64,000 bases of DNA, taken from the NCBI GenBank assembly GCA_021299385.1, contig JAJTGZ010000009.1, positions 1-64,000 of the forward strand. The letters run 5' to 3'. Position numbers and translations under genes: made by a program. The notes under the pieces were generated by a model. The model did not search any database, was not told the DNA's origin, and saw nothing but the letters and a program-made list of their open reading frames with translations. Positions 16,985 to 25,813 of the stretch are shown here, piece by piece. Each line of letters opens with the position of its first letter. Position 1 is the first letter of the stretch. Source of the stretch: Phycisphaeraceae bacterium (lineage in GTDB: Bacteria > Planctomycetota > Phycisphaerae > Phycisphaerales > UBA1924).

Positions 16985-19225
16985 ATGTCCATTACGCGCT
17001 GCCGTCTTTCACCCCGCCGTGCACTCACCACCGCCGCGTGGGCCTTGGCCTGCGCCTGCGGCACCACGGCCATGGCCGAGCCGAAGCTCGTGGTGACCAG
17101 CCTCTCCGAAGGTATCTCCGCCGACGGCAACAAGGCCGTCGGGTACCTCTTTGACTACTCCATCCCGGGCTACACGCCCTATGTCTGGCAACGCGGCGTC
17201 GGCTACTCGTCCCTCCCAGGCACCGGCTTCGGCAACGACCCGATCCACGCCTCCGCCGACATCACCACCTTCGCCACAGGCCTGCCCAACACGAGCAACT
17301 GGGGGAACCTCAACTGCTTCACCGGATATGACCCCGACACAGGCGCACCCAACCCCCAAATCACCCCGTGCCTGATCCCCAACATCGCACACCGCTACAC
17401 CACCGCCACAGGCTGGGTCAACACCGGCTCGCTCCCGAGATTCCAAGACCCCGACACTGGCCGCTTCTTCGGCGGCACACGCTGCGACTTCACCATCAAC
17501 TCCGCCAACGACCTCTCCGGCGACGGCAACACCATCGTCGGCGGCGCATACTCCTCCCCGCTCACCTCCTCCTCAGGCGGCCCCTCCAGCGGCCTCTGCA
17601 CCGACTTCTACGCCTTCAAGTACGTCGCCTCCACCGCCACATTCACCCAACTGCCCATCCAGCCCGACTCCACAGGCTCCAGGGCCGACTCCGTCAGCAA
17701 CGACGGCTCCGTCATCGTCGGCCATGACAGCGACGAGACCGTGGGCCGGCGCACCTGCGTCTGGACCAACAACGTCCAAACCCTCATCGACCCCCTCTCG
17801 GGCAGTTTCTCCAGCTCCATCGTCAACGGCGCGGGCAACGCCATCGCGGGCGTCGTCAACCCAGCGTTCGCGCTGCCGACCTTCGGCATCGAAGACATGC
17901 AACTCGTCAAGTGGACCCGTCAGCCCAACAACTCCTGGACACCCACCGCACTCGGCAGGCCCGTAGACTACAACGACGGCACCGAGATCAAGCCTCTGTC
18001 TGTGTGGTTCGTCACGGCCATCAGCGACGACGGGAACACCATCGTCGGCAACGCTCAGTATGGGTTCAGTTTCTGGGACAGGGTCAGCCGGCCCTTCATC
18101 TGGAGCCCCACGATCAACGCCGGCGTCCCGCTGGACTTTGCCACCTACCTCGCACAGACCGCTCCCACCAGCCCCATCGTACAGGGTGATATCAGCATCG
18201 TCCGCATCGACGGCATGTCCGCCGACGGAAATGCCATCGCCGTGACCTTCTCCAACACCCGCAACACCTGCACACCCCCCGAAGCGAGCCTCAACACCGG
18301 CGACCGCGGGATCATCTATCTCGACGGCACCAGCGTCCCGGGCGAGGCACCCACCATCGCCCTGCCGCCACGCGACTACGTCTCCACCCAATACACCAGC
18401 CTCGGCGTCGCCCTCAACGTTGCCGCCTCGGGCACCTTCCCCATGACCTACACCTGGCAGCGTGAAGACCCCAACAACCCAGGCCAGTGGCTCGGCCTCA
18501 CCGAAGCCTGCGCAGGCTTCACCTTCGGCGGCGAGTGGGACTTTGAAGGCGTCAACAAAAACCAGCTCCGCATCGGGCAGGCAACCTGCGGCAACAACCG
18601 CGGAGGCAACTACCGCGTCATCGTCTCCAACGCCTTCGGCAGCGCAACAAGCACACCCGCCGCCGTCACCTTCGCGCAGGGCACACTCATCACACAGCAG
18701 CCCCAGAACGTCACCGTCTGCAACGCCAGCAGCGGGTCCACCAACGCCGTCGCCATCTCAAACTCCTCCGACCTCGTCCAGCAGTGGGAGATCGCCAGCA
18801 GCGCAACGCCGACGGACTTCGTCCCACTCTTTGACGGCGACAACATCCTTGCCGGCGGTCAGACCGTGCGTATCTTCGGCGCCAGCGGGCAGTTCATCTC
18901 GCTGACCCCGAGCCTCGAAAGCCAGGCCGGCACCTACCTGCTCCGCTGCCAGATCCTCAGCCCCTGCGGCGATGCAACCAGCGACACCGTTACGCTCACG
19001 ATCAACTTCTGCCGCTGCGGCGCCTCGGACGTCGCCGGCCCGGGCCAGTCCGTCGGCCCCGATGCCGAGCTGACGGCCGACGACATCATCGTCTTCCTCA
19101 ACTGGTTCTTTGCCGGCGACTTCCGCGCCGATGTCTCCGGCCCAGGCCAGAGCACACAGCCCGACTACGACTTCACCGCCGACGACATCATCGTCTTCCT
19201 CAACCGCTTCTTCGCCGGGTGCTGA
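16985..19225 (+). CDS. Secreted HAF-repeat and Ig-like protein with C-terminal GC-type dockerin-like repeats
   Basis: The 746-residue protein starts with a signal peptide (RR near the start, cleavage likely after AMA near residue 31). The middle holds repeats of the form (S/D)xDGNxIVG, for example GISADGNKAVGY, NDLSGDGNTIVGG, VSNDGSVIVGH and AISDDGNTIVG, like the HAF extracellular repeat family. Two Ig-like segments follow, with a TYTWQRED element near 485. The C-terminus carries two copies of a dockerin-like Ca-binding motif, (S)DV(A/S)GPGQS...LTADDIIVFLN(W/R)FFAG, and ends Gly-Cys. This tail type is known from planctomycete exported proteins and probably anchors or sorts the protein. Ligand and function are unknown. 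A second protein with the same tail is at 22888. Confidence 0.85.
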   Translation: MSITRCRLSPRRALTTAAWALACACGTTAMAEPKLVVTSLSEGISADGNKAVGYLFDYSIPGYTPYVWQRGVGYSSLPGTGFGNDPIHASADITTFATGLPNTSNWGNLNCFTGYDPDTGAPNPQITPCLIPNIAHRYTTATGWVNTGSLPRFQDPDTGRFFGGTRCDFTINSANDLSGDGNTIVGGAYSSPLTSSSGGPSSGLCTDFYAFKYVASTATFTQLPIQPDSTGSRADSVSNDGSVIVGHDSDETVGRRTCVWTNNVQTLIDPLSGSFSSSIVNGAGNAIAGVVNPAFALPTFGIEDMQLVKWTRQPNNSWTPTALGRPVDYNDGTEIKPLSVWFVTAISDDGNTIVGNAQYGFSFWDRVSRPFIWSPTINAGVPLDFATYLAQTAPTSPIVQGDISIVRIDGMSADGNAIAVTFSNTRNTCTPPEASLNTGDRGIIYLDGTSVPGEAPTIALPPRDYVSTQYTSLGVALNVAASGTFPMTYTWQREDPNNPGQWLGLTEACAGFTFGGEWDFEGVNKNQLRIGQATCGNNRGGNYRVIVSNAFGSATSTPAAVTFAQGTLITQQPQNVTVCNASSGSTNAVAISNSSDLVQQWEIASSATPTDFVPLFDGDNILAGGQTVRIFGASGQFISLTPSLESQAGTYLLRCQILSPCGDATSDTVTLTINFCRCGASDVAGPGQSVGPDAELTADDIIVFLNWFFAGDFRADVSGPGQSTQPDYDFTADDIIVFLNRFFAGC
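19030..19225 (+). repeat. Dockerin-like tail coding repeat, copy 1
   Basis: This segment and 23969-24168 encode nearly the same 65 residues and share long identical DNA tracts, for example GCCGACGACATCATCGTCTT followed by CCTCAAC. Each copy itself contains two internal repeats. Seen directly. Confidence 0.8.
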
Positions 19226-19273
19226 TCCACACAAGAGACCCCCGCCCGGCACCAGCCGAGGGGCTTGATACGA

Positions 19274-19306
19274 GAAAAAAAGCCCCCGCCATCGGCGGGG
19301 GCTTTT
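19274..19306. terminator. Bidirectional terminator
   Basis: The hairpin AGCCCCCGCC-ATC-GGCGGGGGCT has a run of A on the left and TTTT on the right. It serves the + strand dockerin-tailed gene and the convergent PEP-CTERM-like gene. Confidence 0.85.
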
Positions 19307-19340
19307 CATTTCACTGCGATCTCATTGCCACAGCGATCAA

Positions 19341-20360
19341 TCAGCGCGAACGCCGACGCCGGCCCATCGCCAGCACGCCCAGGCCCAGCACCGCGGCAGC
19401 CCCGGGTGCGGGGATGACCACGACGCCGATCTGGCTCGAAACGCCGTTCTCATCGCCGAAGAAAAGCCGCTGCGTGCTCGGGTCCCACGCCAACGCCTCG
19501 ATGTTCTGCAAGAGCCCCGACGCCGCGTTGCCCGTCGGCAGCGCCGTTGACGACAGGAGCGTCCCCGTCAGCGAATAGACGTTCAGCAGGTTCGAGTCCC
19601 CGGCAAACTCGGGGCTGACGGCCACCAGCAGCAGGTCCTGGCTCTGCCCGAACCAGAACGCCTCACTAGCCGGCAGGAAGAGCAGACCCTTGCTCTGGTT
19701 GGGAAGGTTGAACGTCCCGGGCAGGGCCGTCGTCCCGTCCGCAGCCGAGACAAAGCGAATCTGGTTCGCGCCACCCGTGCCGTCGATGAACGCAAAGCGG
19801 TCGCTCGCGGCCGACGAGCCCGGCACAAACGCGATGTCATCGCTGTTGATCGGGTAGTTGCCGATGGTGTTGCTCGTCGTGGCTGTCGCCGTGTCCAGCG
19901 ACGTCAGGATGCGGCCCGTGGGGGAGGCAAAGCCGTCAACGGCGACCAAAGTGGGCTGCATGCCGGCGAACGCACCGTACCCAACGCCACGCGTGTTGAC
20001 CGTGATCCCCTCAGGCCCGACCGGGCGCGCCCCGGCCGCGCCGTTGACGACCGTGAACTGCCCGACAGCCACCGGCGTGCTCGCCAGGTTGCCCCCGATG
20101 TAACGGGCGATATACCCGTTGCTCTCAGACGGCGACGCGAGCGAACCCGCATCGCCCGAGACATACAGGTCGCCGTTGTACCACGTCATCCCCTCAGGCT
20201 CCAGGCGCGGGCCTGACGGCTGCAGGTCGCTGGCCACGCGGTAGATGCTGATGCTCCGGTTGGCACCAAAGAGCGTCGCGTTGACGGTGTTGTTGAGCGT
20301 ACCAGCCGATGCCGAGGCTGCAAGCCCGGCAAGAGCACACAAAGAAACGATAGACTTCAT
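19341..20360 (-). CDS. Exported beta-propeller-like protein with PEP-CTERM-like sorting tail
   Basis: The 339-residue protein has a clear signal peptide (KSIVSLCALAGLAASASA). Its body resembles the esterase-like/phytase-type beta-propeller fold, with LEPEGMTWYNGDLYVSGD near residue 53 and FVPGSSAASDRFAFIDG near 182. The C-terminus VVIPAPGAAAVLGLGVLAM followed by GRRRRSR is a PEP-CTERM-like signal: a short motif, one hydrophobic helix and a basic end, the substrate type for exosortase. The start at 20360 has GGAGGAG just upstream. The same-strand gene upstream is the phytase. No exosortase gene is in the window; no substrate can be named. Confidence 0.8.
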   Translation of the reverse strand: MKSIVSLCALAGLAASASAGTLNNTVNATLFGANRSISIYRVASDLQPSGPRLEPEGMTWYNGDLYVSGDAGSLASPSESNGYIARYIGGNLASTPVAVGQFTVVNGAAGARPVGPEGITVNTRGVGYGAFAGMQPTLVAVDGFASPTGRILTSLDTATATTSNTIGNYPINSDDIAFVPGSSAASDRFAFIDGTGGANQIRFVSAADGTTALPGTFNLPNQSKGLLFLPASEAFWFGQSQDLLLVAVSPEFAGDSNLLNVYSLTGTLLSSTALPTGNAASGLLQNIEALAWDPSTQRLFFGDENGVSSQIGVVVIPAPGAAAVLGLGVLAMGRRRRSR

Positions 20361-20514
20361 AGGAATCTCCTCCTTCTTATCTCTCTGAACAAACCGTGGC
20401 AACAGCACCACGATTCATACCCTACCCCCTCATCAGGGCGGGTGCCATCCATCGAACAACAAGAAACCGTGAAAACTGCCGAAAAAACTCGCCATCACCC
20501 CGGCCACGGGCCTG

Positions 20515-21735
20515 CTAAGGGCGTGAAACTGGGGAAGTTGGAGAAGCCCCACCCACGCCCATACCCCCGGCACCCCCGGCAGGCTTCACACCCACGCCGC
20601 TGTTCAGCGACAGGGCCTCTTCAACGAGCCGCCAATCGGCGACCTTAAAGTTCTGCATCGACCCGTTGTTGTCGTCCTGGACCACGATCGCACCCCTCGG
20701 AAACGCCGGGCCAAGGGGCGCGCTGGTTACAGTCACCCCGTCCGTATGAGTAACAGGGTCCAAACCATTGGGCCCAGCAAACGACAGCCTAAACGACCCT
20801 ACATAAACGCCCGTCTCCCGGCTGTACACCGCGTACCGGTCCTCCCCCTGGCACGACACAACAATCCACCCCGACCGGCCCGGACCCTCCCAGATCGATA
20901 CCCCCTCCACATCACGGGCAAGGTTCCCTCCATCCTTCCCGCCCAGCGGCCCGCGGACCACGTCCACAAGCGTCCGGGCCGGGCCTTCTTCAGTATGCCC
21001 ATACCCCGGCAGCGGGTAACGCCAAAGCCCCACGCACTCCTCACCAATATACAACCACCCGTTGGCCGTGTCCGCCACGCAACCCTCAACCTGCGTGCCG
21101 ACGTGGAATGAACTGACAACCGCCGTAGACCATGCACCCGCGTTCCCCTGCGCTAGCCGGTAAATACGCACCGCCCCGGTCTTGTCATTGACCACAACGT
21201 GCGGCAACCCCGTGGCCGAGTCAAGGTACGCGCACACCCCGTAAACCTCCTTCAAATCCGTGTCAAACGGCCCACCCGGCAGCACGCTCAGCACGCCCGT
21301 CGCACGATCGACCAGATACGCGGCCAACAGATCACCCGTCCGGTTGCTGGCAAAGACCATGTCCACCGTGCCCGGTGCGGGCACCGAAGCCGGCACGTTG
21401 TGCAGCACATCCACATTGTTCATACGCCCATCAAGGAGCGACTGCACCTGCACCCCGCCAAGCGTGTAGACGTGCAGCCCCGCCTTCTTATCGGTGCCGA
21501 TGATCAGCGACCGCGCCGGGTCGGCTGCATTAACCCAGACGGCAGGATCATCCGCGGCATCACCCTCCTTGGCGATCGGGGTCGTCTCCACCTGGCACTG
21601 CACCACCGGCCAAGGGTTCTGTTCGGCAAACACACCGACCCCCAAGCCAGCAACAACCATCAAAGCCCATACCACCACCCCCGCACTGCCAGGACGGATC
21701 GGTAACAACAGACTGCCGCAATCACACTTTATCAT
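20515..21735 (-). CDS. Beta-propeller phytase (3-phytase), exported
   Basis: This 406-residue protein fits the BPP phytase family, which removes phosphate from inositol hexakisphosphate using Ca ions. Visible hallmarks are EGDAADDPAVWVN near residue 56, GTDKKAGLHVY near 77, NNVDV near 102, KEVYGVC near 157, GCVADTANGWLYIGEE near 211, DVEGVSIW near 270 and IVVQDDNN near 355. The N-terminus has a hydrophobic segment (about 17-36) ending near FAEQ, so it is exported. A low-complexity Gly/Pro tail closes it. The start is taken as the ATG at 21735; a TTG lies five codons upstream. It is divergent from the pseudopilin-like gene. Confidence 0.9.
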   Translation of the reverse strand: MIKCDCGSLLLPIRPGSAGVVVWALMVVAGLGVGVFAEQNPWPVVQCQVETTPIAKEGDAADDPAVWVNAADPARSLIIGTDKKAGLHVYTLGGVQVQSLLDGRMNNVDVLHNVPASVPAPGTVDMVFASNRTGDLLAAYLVDRATGVLSVLPGGPFDTDLKEVYGVCAYLDSATGLPHVVVNDKTGAVRIYRLAQGNAGAWSTAVVSSFHVGTQVEGCVADTANGWLYIGEECVGLWRYPLPGYGHTEEGPARTLVDVVRGPLGGKDGGNLARDVEGVSIWEGPGRSGWIVVSCQGEDRYAVYSRETGVYVGSFRLSFAGPNGLDPVTHTDGVTVTSAPLGPAFPRGAIVVQDDNNGSMQNFKVADWRLVEEALSLNSGVGVKPAGGAGGMGVGGASPTSPVSRP

Positions 21736-21832
21736 CTCCGAGTATTGCAACCCGACCAGAAGGCTGGCACCCTTGGTGTAATCTTCAAGAAATCTTTACT
21801 CCCCCCCCAGGCACACCTTGGCATAATGAACG

Positions 21833-22825
21833 ATGCTGCGCAGACGATCCAGCCACCACACCCATGCCGGGTGCCCACGGGCCTTCACGCTCATCGAGCT
21901 TCTCGTCGTCATCGCCATCATTGCCCTGCTGATCTCGATCCTCCTGCCCGCCCTTGCCTCTGCACGCGATACCGCGCAAACAACCAAGTGCGCCAGCAAC
22001 CTCCGCCAACTCGGCGTCGCCGCCATGGCCTACGCCAACGACGCCAAGGGCTACCTCAGCAGCGGCGCGTGGGACAACCGCTCCCCACGCAGCTGGGGCG
22101 CAATGGACAAGGCAGGCTGGGTCGCCGATAGCGTCATCGGCGGCTACTCCGTGCCGGGCCAAATCCTCTGCCCGACCTCCCCGGCCAGGGGTTCTGAATC
22201 GTGGAACTCCTCCAAGGTCCGCGGCCCAGACGCCTACCGCCTCATCACCGAGCAAGAGCAGGCACAACTCATCAAGCAGGGGTACAACTCCAACTACACC
22301 CAGTCCTGGTTCATGGCCTACACGGACCCCAAAGCCGTCCAGGTCCTCAACAACCCCAAAGACATCAATACCACCAAAGGCCCACTGCGCGAGTCCGCCC
22401 TTGGCAACGCCCCAAGCTCCATCGTCCCCCTCCTCGGCGACACCAAGGCCGAGCTCCTGGACACCAACAACTCCCTCGTCATCGAGAACGTCGAGTACGT
22501 GGGCGCAAAGACCTGCAGCGACGGCCCCACCGCAGCACGCACGCCATCGGGCCAGAACGTTAGCGGCAGGCAGGTCTACCTCGACTTCGGCACCGCCCAC
22601 GGCCGCGGCGGAAACATCACCGTCGGGCAGGTCAGGCACAACCGCACACTCGCAAACTTCGTCTTCGCCGACGGCTCCGTCAACGGCATCAAAGACGACG
22701 GCAAACGCGACGGCGTCTTCGACTCCACCGTCGGCTCCAAAAACGGGTGGGTCGTACGCATCTACGACGACCTCGAAGGAAAAATCTACGGCGGGTGGCT
22801 CACCTACCCAGGACTCAACTGGTAA
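21833..22825 (+). CDS. Type II secretion pseudopilin-like protein with large C-terminal domain (DUF1559-like)
   Basis: The 330-residue protein starts with a basic leader and the prepilin motif [24 protein letters not shown], cleaved before Phe by prepilin peptidase. After the long N-terminal helix ([22 protein letters not shown]) comes a large extracellular domain. Near the end [15 protein letters not shown] resembles the H-X9-DG region of the planctomycete DUF1559/SBP_bac_10 family. Such proteins occur in many copies in planctomycetes and are thought to be exported through type II secretion or pilus-like machinery. The function of this copy is unknown. It is followed at 22888 by the dockerin-tailed gene, suggesting co-transcription. 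Confidence 0.85.
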   Translation: MLRRRSSHHTHAGCPRAFTLIELLVVIAIIALLISILLPALASARDTAQTTKCASNLRQLGVAAMAYANDAKGYLSSGAWDNRSPRSWGAMDKAGWVADSVIGGYSVPGQILCPTSPARGSESWNSSKVRGPDAYRLITEQEQAQLIKQGYNSNYTQSWFMAYTDPKAVQVLNNPKDINTTKGPLRESALGNAPSSIVPLLGDTKAELLDTNNSLVIENVEYVGAKTCSDGPTAARTPSGQNVSGRQVYLDFGTAHGRGGNITVGQVRHNRTLANFVFADGSVNGIKDDGKRDGVFDSTVGSKNGWVVRIYDDLEGKIYGGWLTYPGLNW

Positions 22826-22887
22826 CTGTTCCCTGTGTCAGTAAACAACATTGCCCGCATCAATCCCGGGCCGAGGAGAACCTATCT

Positions 22888-24168
22888 ATGAACCTGTTCA
22901 CACGCGGCGTAATCGCTCTGCTCTGGACGGCTGGAACCTGCGGCACCACCGCCATCGCACAAAACTCCATCACCATCTTCGGGCAGCCCTACCGCGTCCA
23001 GCGGTTCAACTACTCCGACCAGATCAAGTTCCCAGGCGTCACCTTCCCCGCAGACAACGTCGCCATCTTTGAGTCTGAAGGCCTCGCGTACATCGGCAAC
23101 AACAAACTCATCATGAGCGCCGATGATGTCGCCGACGTCTTCATCGGCGAACCCGACAACTGGTTCATCGAGGTCAACATCCTCACCAGCGGGGGCAACA
23201 TCACCGGCCTGCAATACTCCCGCACACTCGCCGTTGTCGATGCCGCCACACAGGGCTACGACCCCAACCCAGGCGGCCTCGCGATCAACACCAGCAACAC
23301 CGGCCTGGGCGCAGGCGGGAACCTCGTCGTCAGCGGCAACGATGGGTACCTCTACGCCTATGGCATCAGCGGCCCAACCAGCGGCCAACTCCTCCAGACC
23401 TCAGGCGACCTCCCCTGCCCAACCCCGGCCGGGTGCAGCCTCGATATCAGCATCCAGAACTTCAACGCCGAGGACCTCACCTTCGTCCCCCCACTGGGCA
23501 CAAGACCACCCGCCTTCTACGTCATCAACCAGGACCTCGGCGGGCTGGATATCGCCGGCGTTGAACGCTGGTCCACCGCCGGCACGCTCCTGAGCACCTT
23601 CGCCGTCGGCGGGACCGTCGCCCCGAGCCTCGAGGGCGCAGTCGCCAAGGGGATCGCCTACATCCCCGACTCACCCAAACTCCCCGCCCTCCTGCGCAGG
23701 CCAGACGGGATCATCCTCATCTCCTTCGACCGCTCCTTCCCCGCACTGCAGGCCTTTGATATCAATGGGAACCTCATAGCCACAGAAATCCTTACCTTCA
23801 ACGGGCGGCCCAACGGCGCACCGCGTTTGGATATGTCCGGCTGCTCCCTGCGCATGCACATCGAGAGCCTCGCCGCGGACCCCGCCACGGGCAGGTTGTT
23901 CCTCTCCAACCAGGGCAACTTCCTTTCGTGCAACTACATGTGGATACTGAGCCCCTCGTGCGGGCTATCCGACGTCGCCGGGCCGGGTCAGTCCCTCGGC
24001 TCAGACGGGCAGCTCACGGCCGACGACATCATCGTCTTCCTCAACTGGTTCTTCGCCAGCGACGCCCGCGCCGACGTCGCCGGCCCAGGCCAGAACACCA
24101 CGCCCGACACGCAGTTCACCGCCGACGACATCATCGTCTTCCTCAACCGCTTCTTCGCCGGGTGCTGA
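22888..24168 (+). CDS. Exported protein with C-terminal GC-type dockerin-like repeats
   Basis: The 426-residue protein starts with a signal peptide (cleavage likely after TAIAQ near residue 25) and has GAGGAGAA as ribosome binding site at 22873-22880. The body looks like a beta-propeller: repeated VAIFESEGLAYIGNNKL-, GGLAINTSNTGLG- and ESLAADPATGRLFLSN-type strands, with several lone cysteines. The C-terminal 65 residues hold two dockerin-like repeats with ELTADDIIVFLNWFFA-type helices and end AGC, almost identical to the protein at 16985-19225. It lacks HAF repeats. Function is unknown; the tail predicts surface sorting. Confidence 0.85.
   Translation: MNLFTRGVIALLWTAGTCGTTAIAQNSITIFGQPYRVQRFNYSDQIKFPGVTFPADNVAIFESEGLAYIGNNKLIMSADDVADVFIGEPDNWFIEVNILTSGGNITGLQYSRTLAVVDAATQGYDPNPGGLAINTSNTGLGAGGNLVVSGNDGYLYAYGISGPTSGQLLQTSGDLPCPTPAGCSLDISIQNFNAEDLTFVPPLGTRPPAFYVINQDLGGLDIAGVERWSTAGTLLSTFAVGGTVAPSLEGAVAKGIAYIPDSPKLPALLRRPDGIILISFDRSFPALQAFDINGNLIATEILTFNGRPNGAPRLDMSGCSLRMHIESLAADPATGRLFLSNQGNFLSCNYMWILSPSCGLSDVAGPGQSLGSDGQLTADDIIVFLNWFFASDARADVAGPGQNTTPDTQFTADDIIVFLNRFFAGC
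23969..24168 (+). repeat. Dockerin-like tail coding repeat, copy 2
   Basis: Direct repeat of 19030-19225, in the same orientation, also ending in TTCGCCGGGTGCTGATC. It could allow recombination between the two exported-protein genes. Confidence 0.8.
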
Positions 24169-24210
24169 TCGACTCAACGCCCCGGCAAGACATCTTGGAC
24201 ACACCAACTC

Positions 24211-24243
24211 CCGGCCCCGCACACGCGGGGCCGGTTTGTTTTT
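24211..24243 (+). terminator. Rho-independent terminator
   Basis: A perfect 10-bp stem CCGGCCCCGC/GCGGGGCCGG with loop ACAC is followed by TTTGTTTTT. It ends the pseudopilin-dockerin transcript. Confidence 0.9.
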
Positions 24244-24463
24244 GGCCGGCTCTGACCCGCGAGCATCCCCACGAGAGTGCGATCAAAAATGGAGATGCAC
24301 CACGATGGCCCACAAGCCACACGGCAGGGTCGGGTGGACATCTGGACCCTCGCGGAGTCGGGCTTGCCACAGGGGCTTCTAGGCCCCGCCGTGGGGATCG
24401 CGCAACGAGACGGATATTGCGCGCCACGCCGCCGCAGACCTTTGGCCTGCGAATGATCGGTGC

Positions 24464-25813
24464 ATGCTCAGGGAAGCGAACTTTGACGGCCTCGTGGGCC
24501 CGACGCACAACTACGCCGGGCTGAGCCTGGGCAATGTTGCCAGCGCCAAGCATGCGGGGCGAGTGTCAAACCCGCGTGCCGCGGCGTTGCAGGGGTTGGC
24601 CAAGATGCGGGCACTGATGGAGCTGGGTCTGGTGCAGGGCATCCTGCCGCCACAGGAACGCCCGGACACGTCTACGCCCCGGCTGCTGGGCTTTGCGGGC
24701 AGCGATGCGCAGGTGATCAGGTCGATGGCCAAACGCTCGCCGTTGCTGCTGGCGCAGGTCAGTAGTGCCAGCAGCATGTGGTCGGCCAACGCCGCGACTG
24801 TAACGCCAAGTGTCGATGCCGACGACGGGCGCGTGCACCTGACGCCGGCGAACCTCAAGAGCATGCTGCACCGATCGATCGAGCCGGCGACAACGGCCCG
24901 TGTGCTCCGTGCGGTCTTCCCTGGCAGCAAACACTTTGTTGTCCACGAACCGCTGCCGGCGTGCGACGCGCTCGGGGACGAAGGGGCGGCCAACCACACG
25001 CGCCTCTACGACGCCACCAATCCCGCACGCCCCGGGCCCGGCGTGCACCTGTTTGTCTATGGCACGCACCACGCCGACCGGCGTACACCCCGGCCCGCCA
25101 AGTTCCCCGCCAGGCAGACACGCGAGGCAAGCGAGGCCGTGGCGAGGCTGCACGGGATCGACCCAGAGCGGTGCGTCTTTGCCCAGCAGAACCCCGGGGC
25201 GATCGATGCGGGCGCGTTCCACAATGATGTAGTCTGCGTCGGCAACGCCGGGGTGCTGTTGTATCACGAGATGGCCTTCCTGCAGGAGGCCAAGGTGCTC
25301 GGGCAGCTGCGCAGGCTGCTGGGCAAGGCCTTCAAACCCGTGCGCGTCTCGAGCAAGGACGTGCCGATCAAGACGGCGGTGCGGACGTACCTCTTCAACT
25401 CGCAGCTGGTAACTCTCGAGGGCGGCGAGATGCTCCTGGTCGCGCCGACGCAGACGCGCGACAACCTGCGCACCAGGCGAGTTGTGCGGTCGCTCTTTGG
25501 TGGCGATAAGGGGAGCCTGGGGACGCACCTGTATATGGACGTGCGCGAGAGCATGCACAACGGCGGGGGCCCGGCGTGCCTGCGCCTGCGCGTGCCGATG
25601 ACCGATGCGCAGCTGGCCGCCGTCGCGCCGGGGTGCATCTGCACGCCGGGACAGTTAGACAAGTTGGAGGATTGGGTCGGCCGGCATTACCGCCAGCGGC
25701 TGGTGCCAGCGGATTTGGCGGACCCGAAGTTGCTAGAGGAGTCGCGCGGTGCGCTGGCGGAACTGACCAAGATTCTGGGCATCGGCAGGGTCTATCGGTT
25801 TCAGGGCCGGTGA
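24464..25813 (+). CDS. astB: N-succinylarginine dihydrolase
   Basis: The 449-residue protein matches AstB, which hydrolyses N2-succinylarginine to succinylornithine, CO2 and ammonia in the arginine succinyltransferase pathway. It starts with NFDGLVGPTHNYAGLSLGN, a family hallmark. The catalytic residues are in place: Glu in DEGAANHTR near 172, His in AFHNDVV near 251 and Cys in GGGPACLRLRV near 368. Other ast genes (A, C, D, E) are not next to it. The gene overlaps the stop of the convergent gene by 13 bases. Whether a full succinyltransferase pathway exists elsewhere cannot be told. Confidence 0.94.
   Translation: MLREANFDGLVGPTHNYAGLSLGNVASAKHAGRVSNPRAAALQGLAKMRALMELGLVQGILPPQERPDTSTPRLLGFAGSDAQVIRSMAKRSPLLLAQVSSASSMWSANAATVTPSVDADDGRVHLTPANLKSMLHRSIEPATTARVLRAVFPGSKHFVVHEPLPACDALGDEGAANHTRLYDATNPARPGPGVHLFVYGTHHADRRTPRPAKFPARQTREASEAVARLHGIDPERCVFAQQNPGAIDAGAFHNDVVCVGNAGVLLYHEMAFLQEAKVLGQLRRLLGKAFKPVRVSSKDVPIKTAVRTYLFNSQLVTLEGGEMLLVAPTQTRDNLRTRRVVRSLFGGDKGSLGTHLYMDVRESMHNGGGPACLRLRVPMTDAQLAAVAPGCICTPGQLDKLEDWVGRHYRQRLVPADLADPKLLEESRGALAELTKILGIGRVYRFQGR

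Noticed and set aside
24294-24455. Small + strand frame of about 53 codons before astB
   Set aside because: It has no ribosome binding site, no known family and Arg-rich composition.
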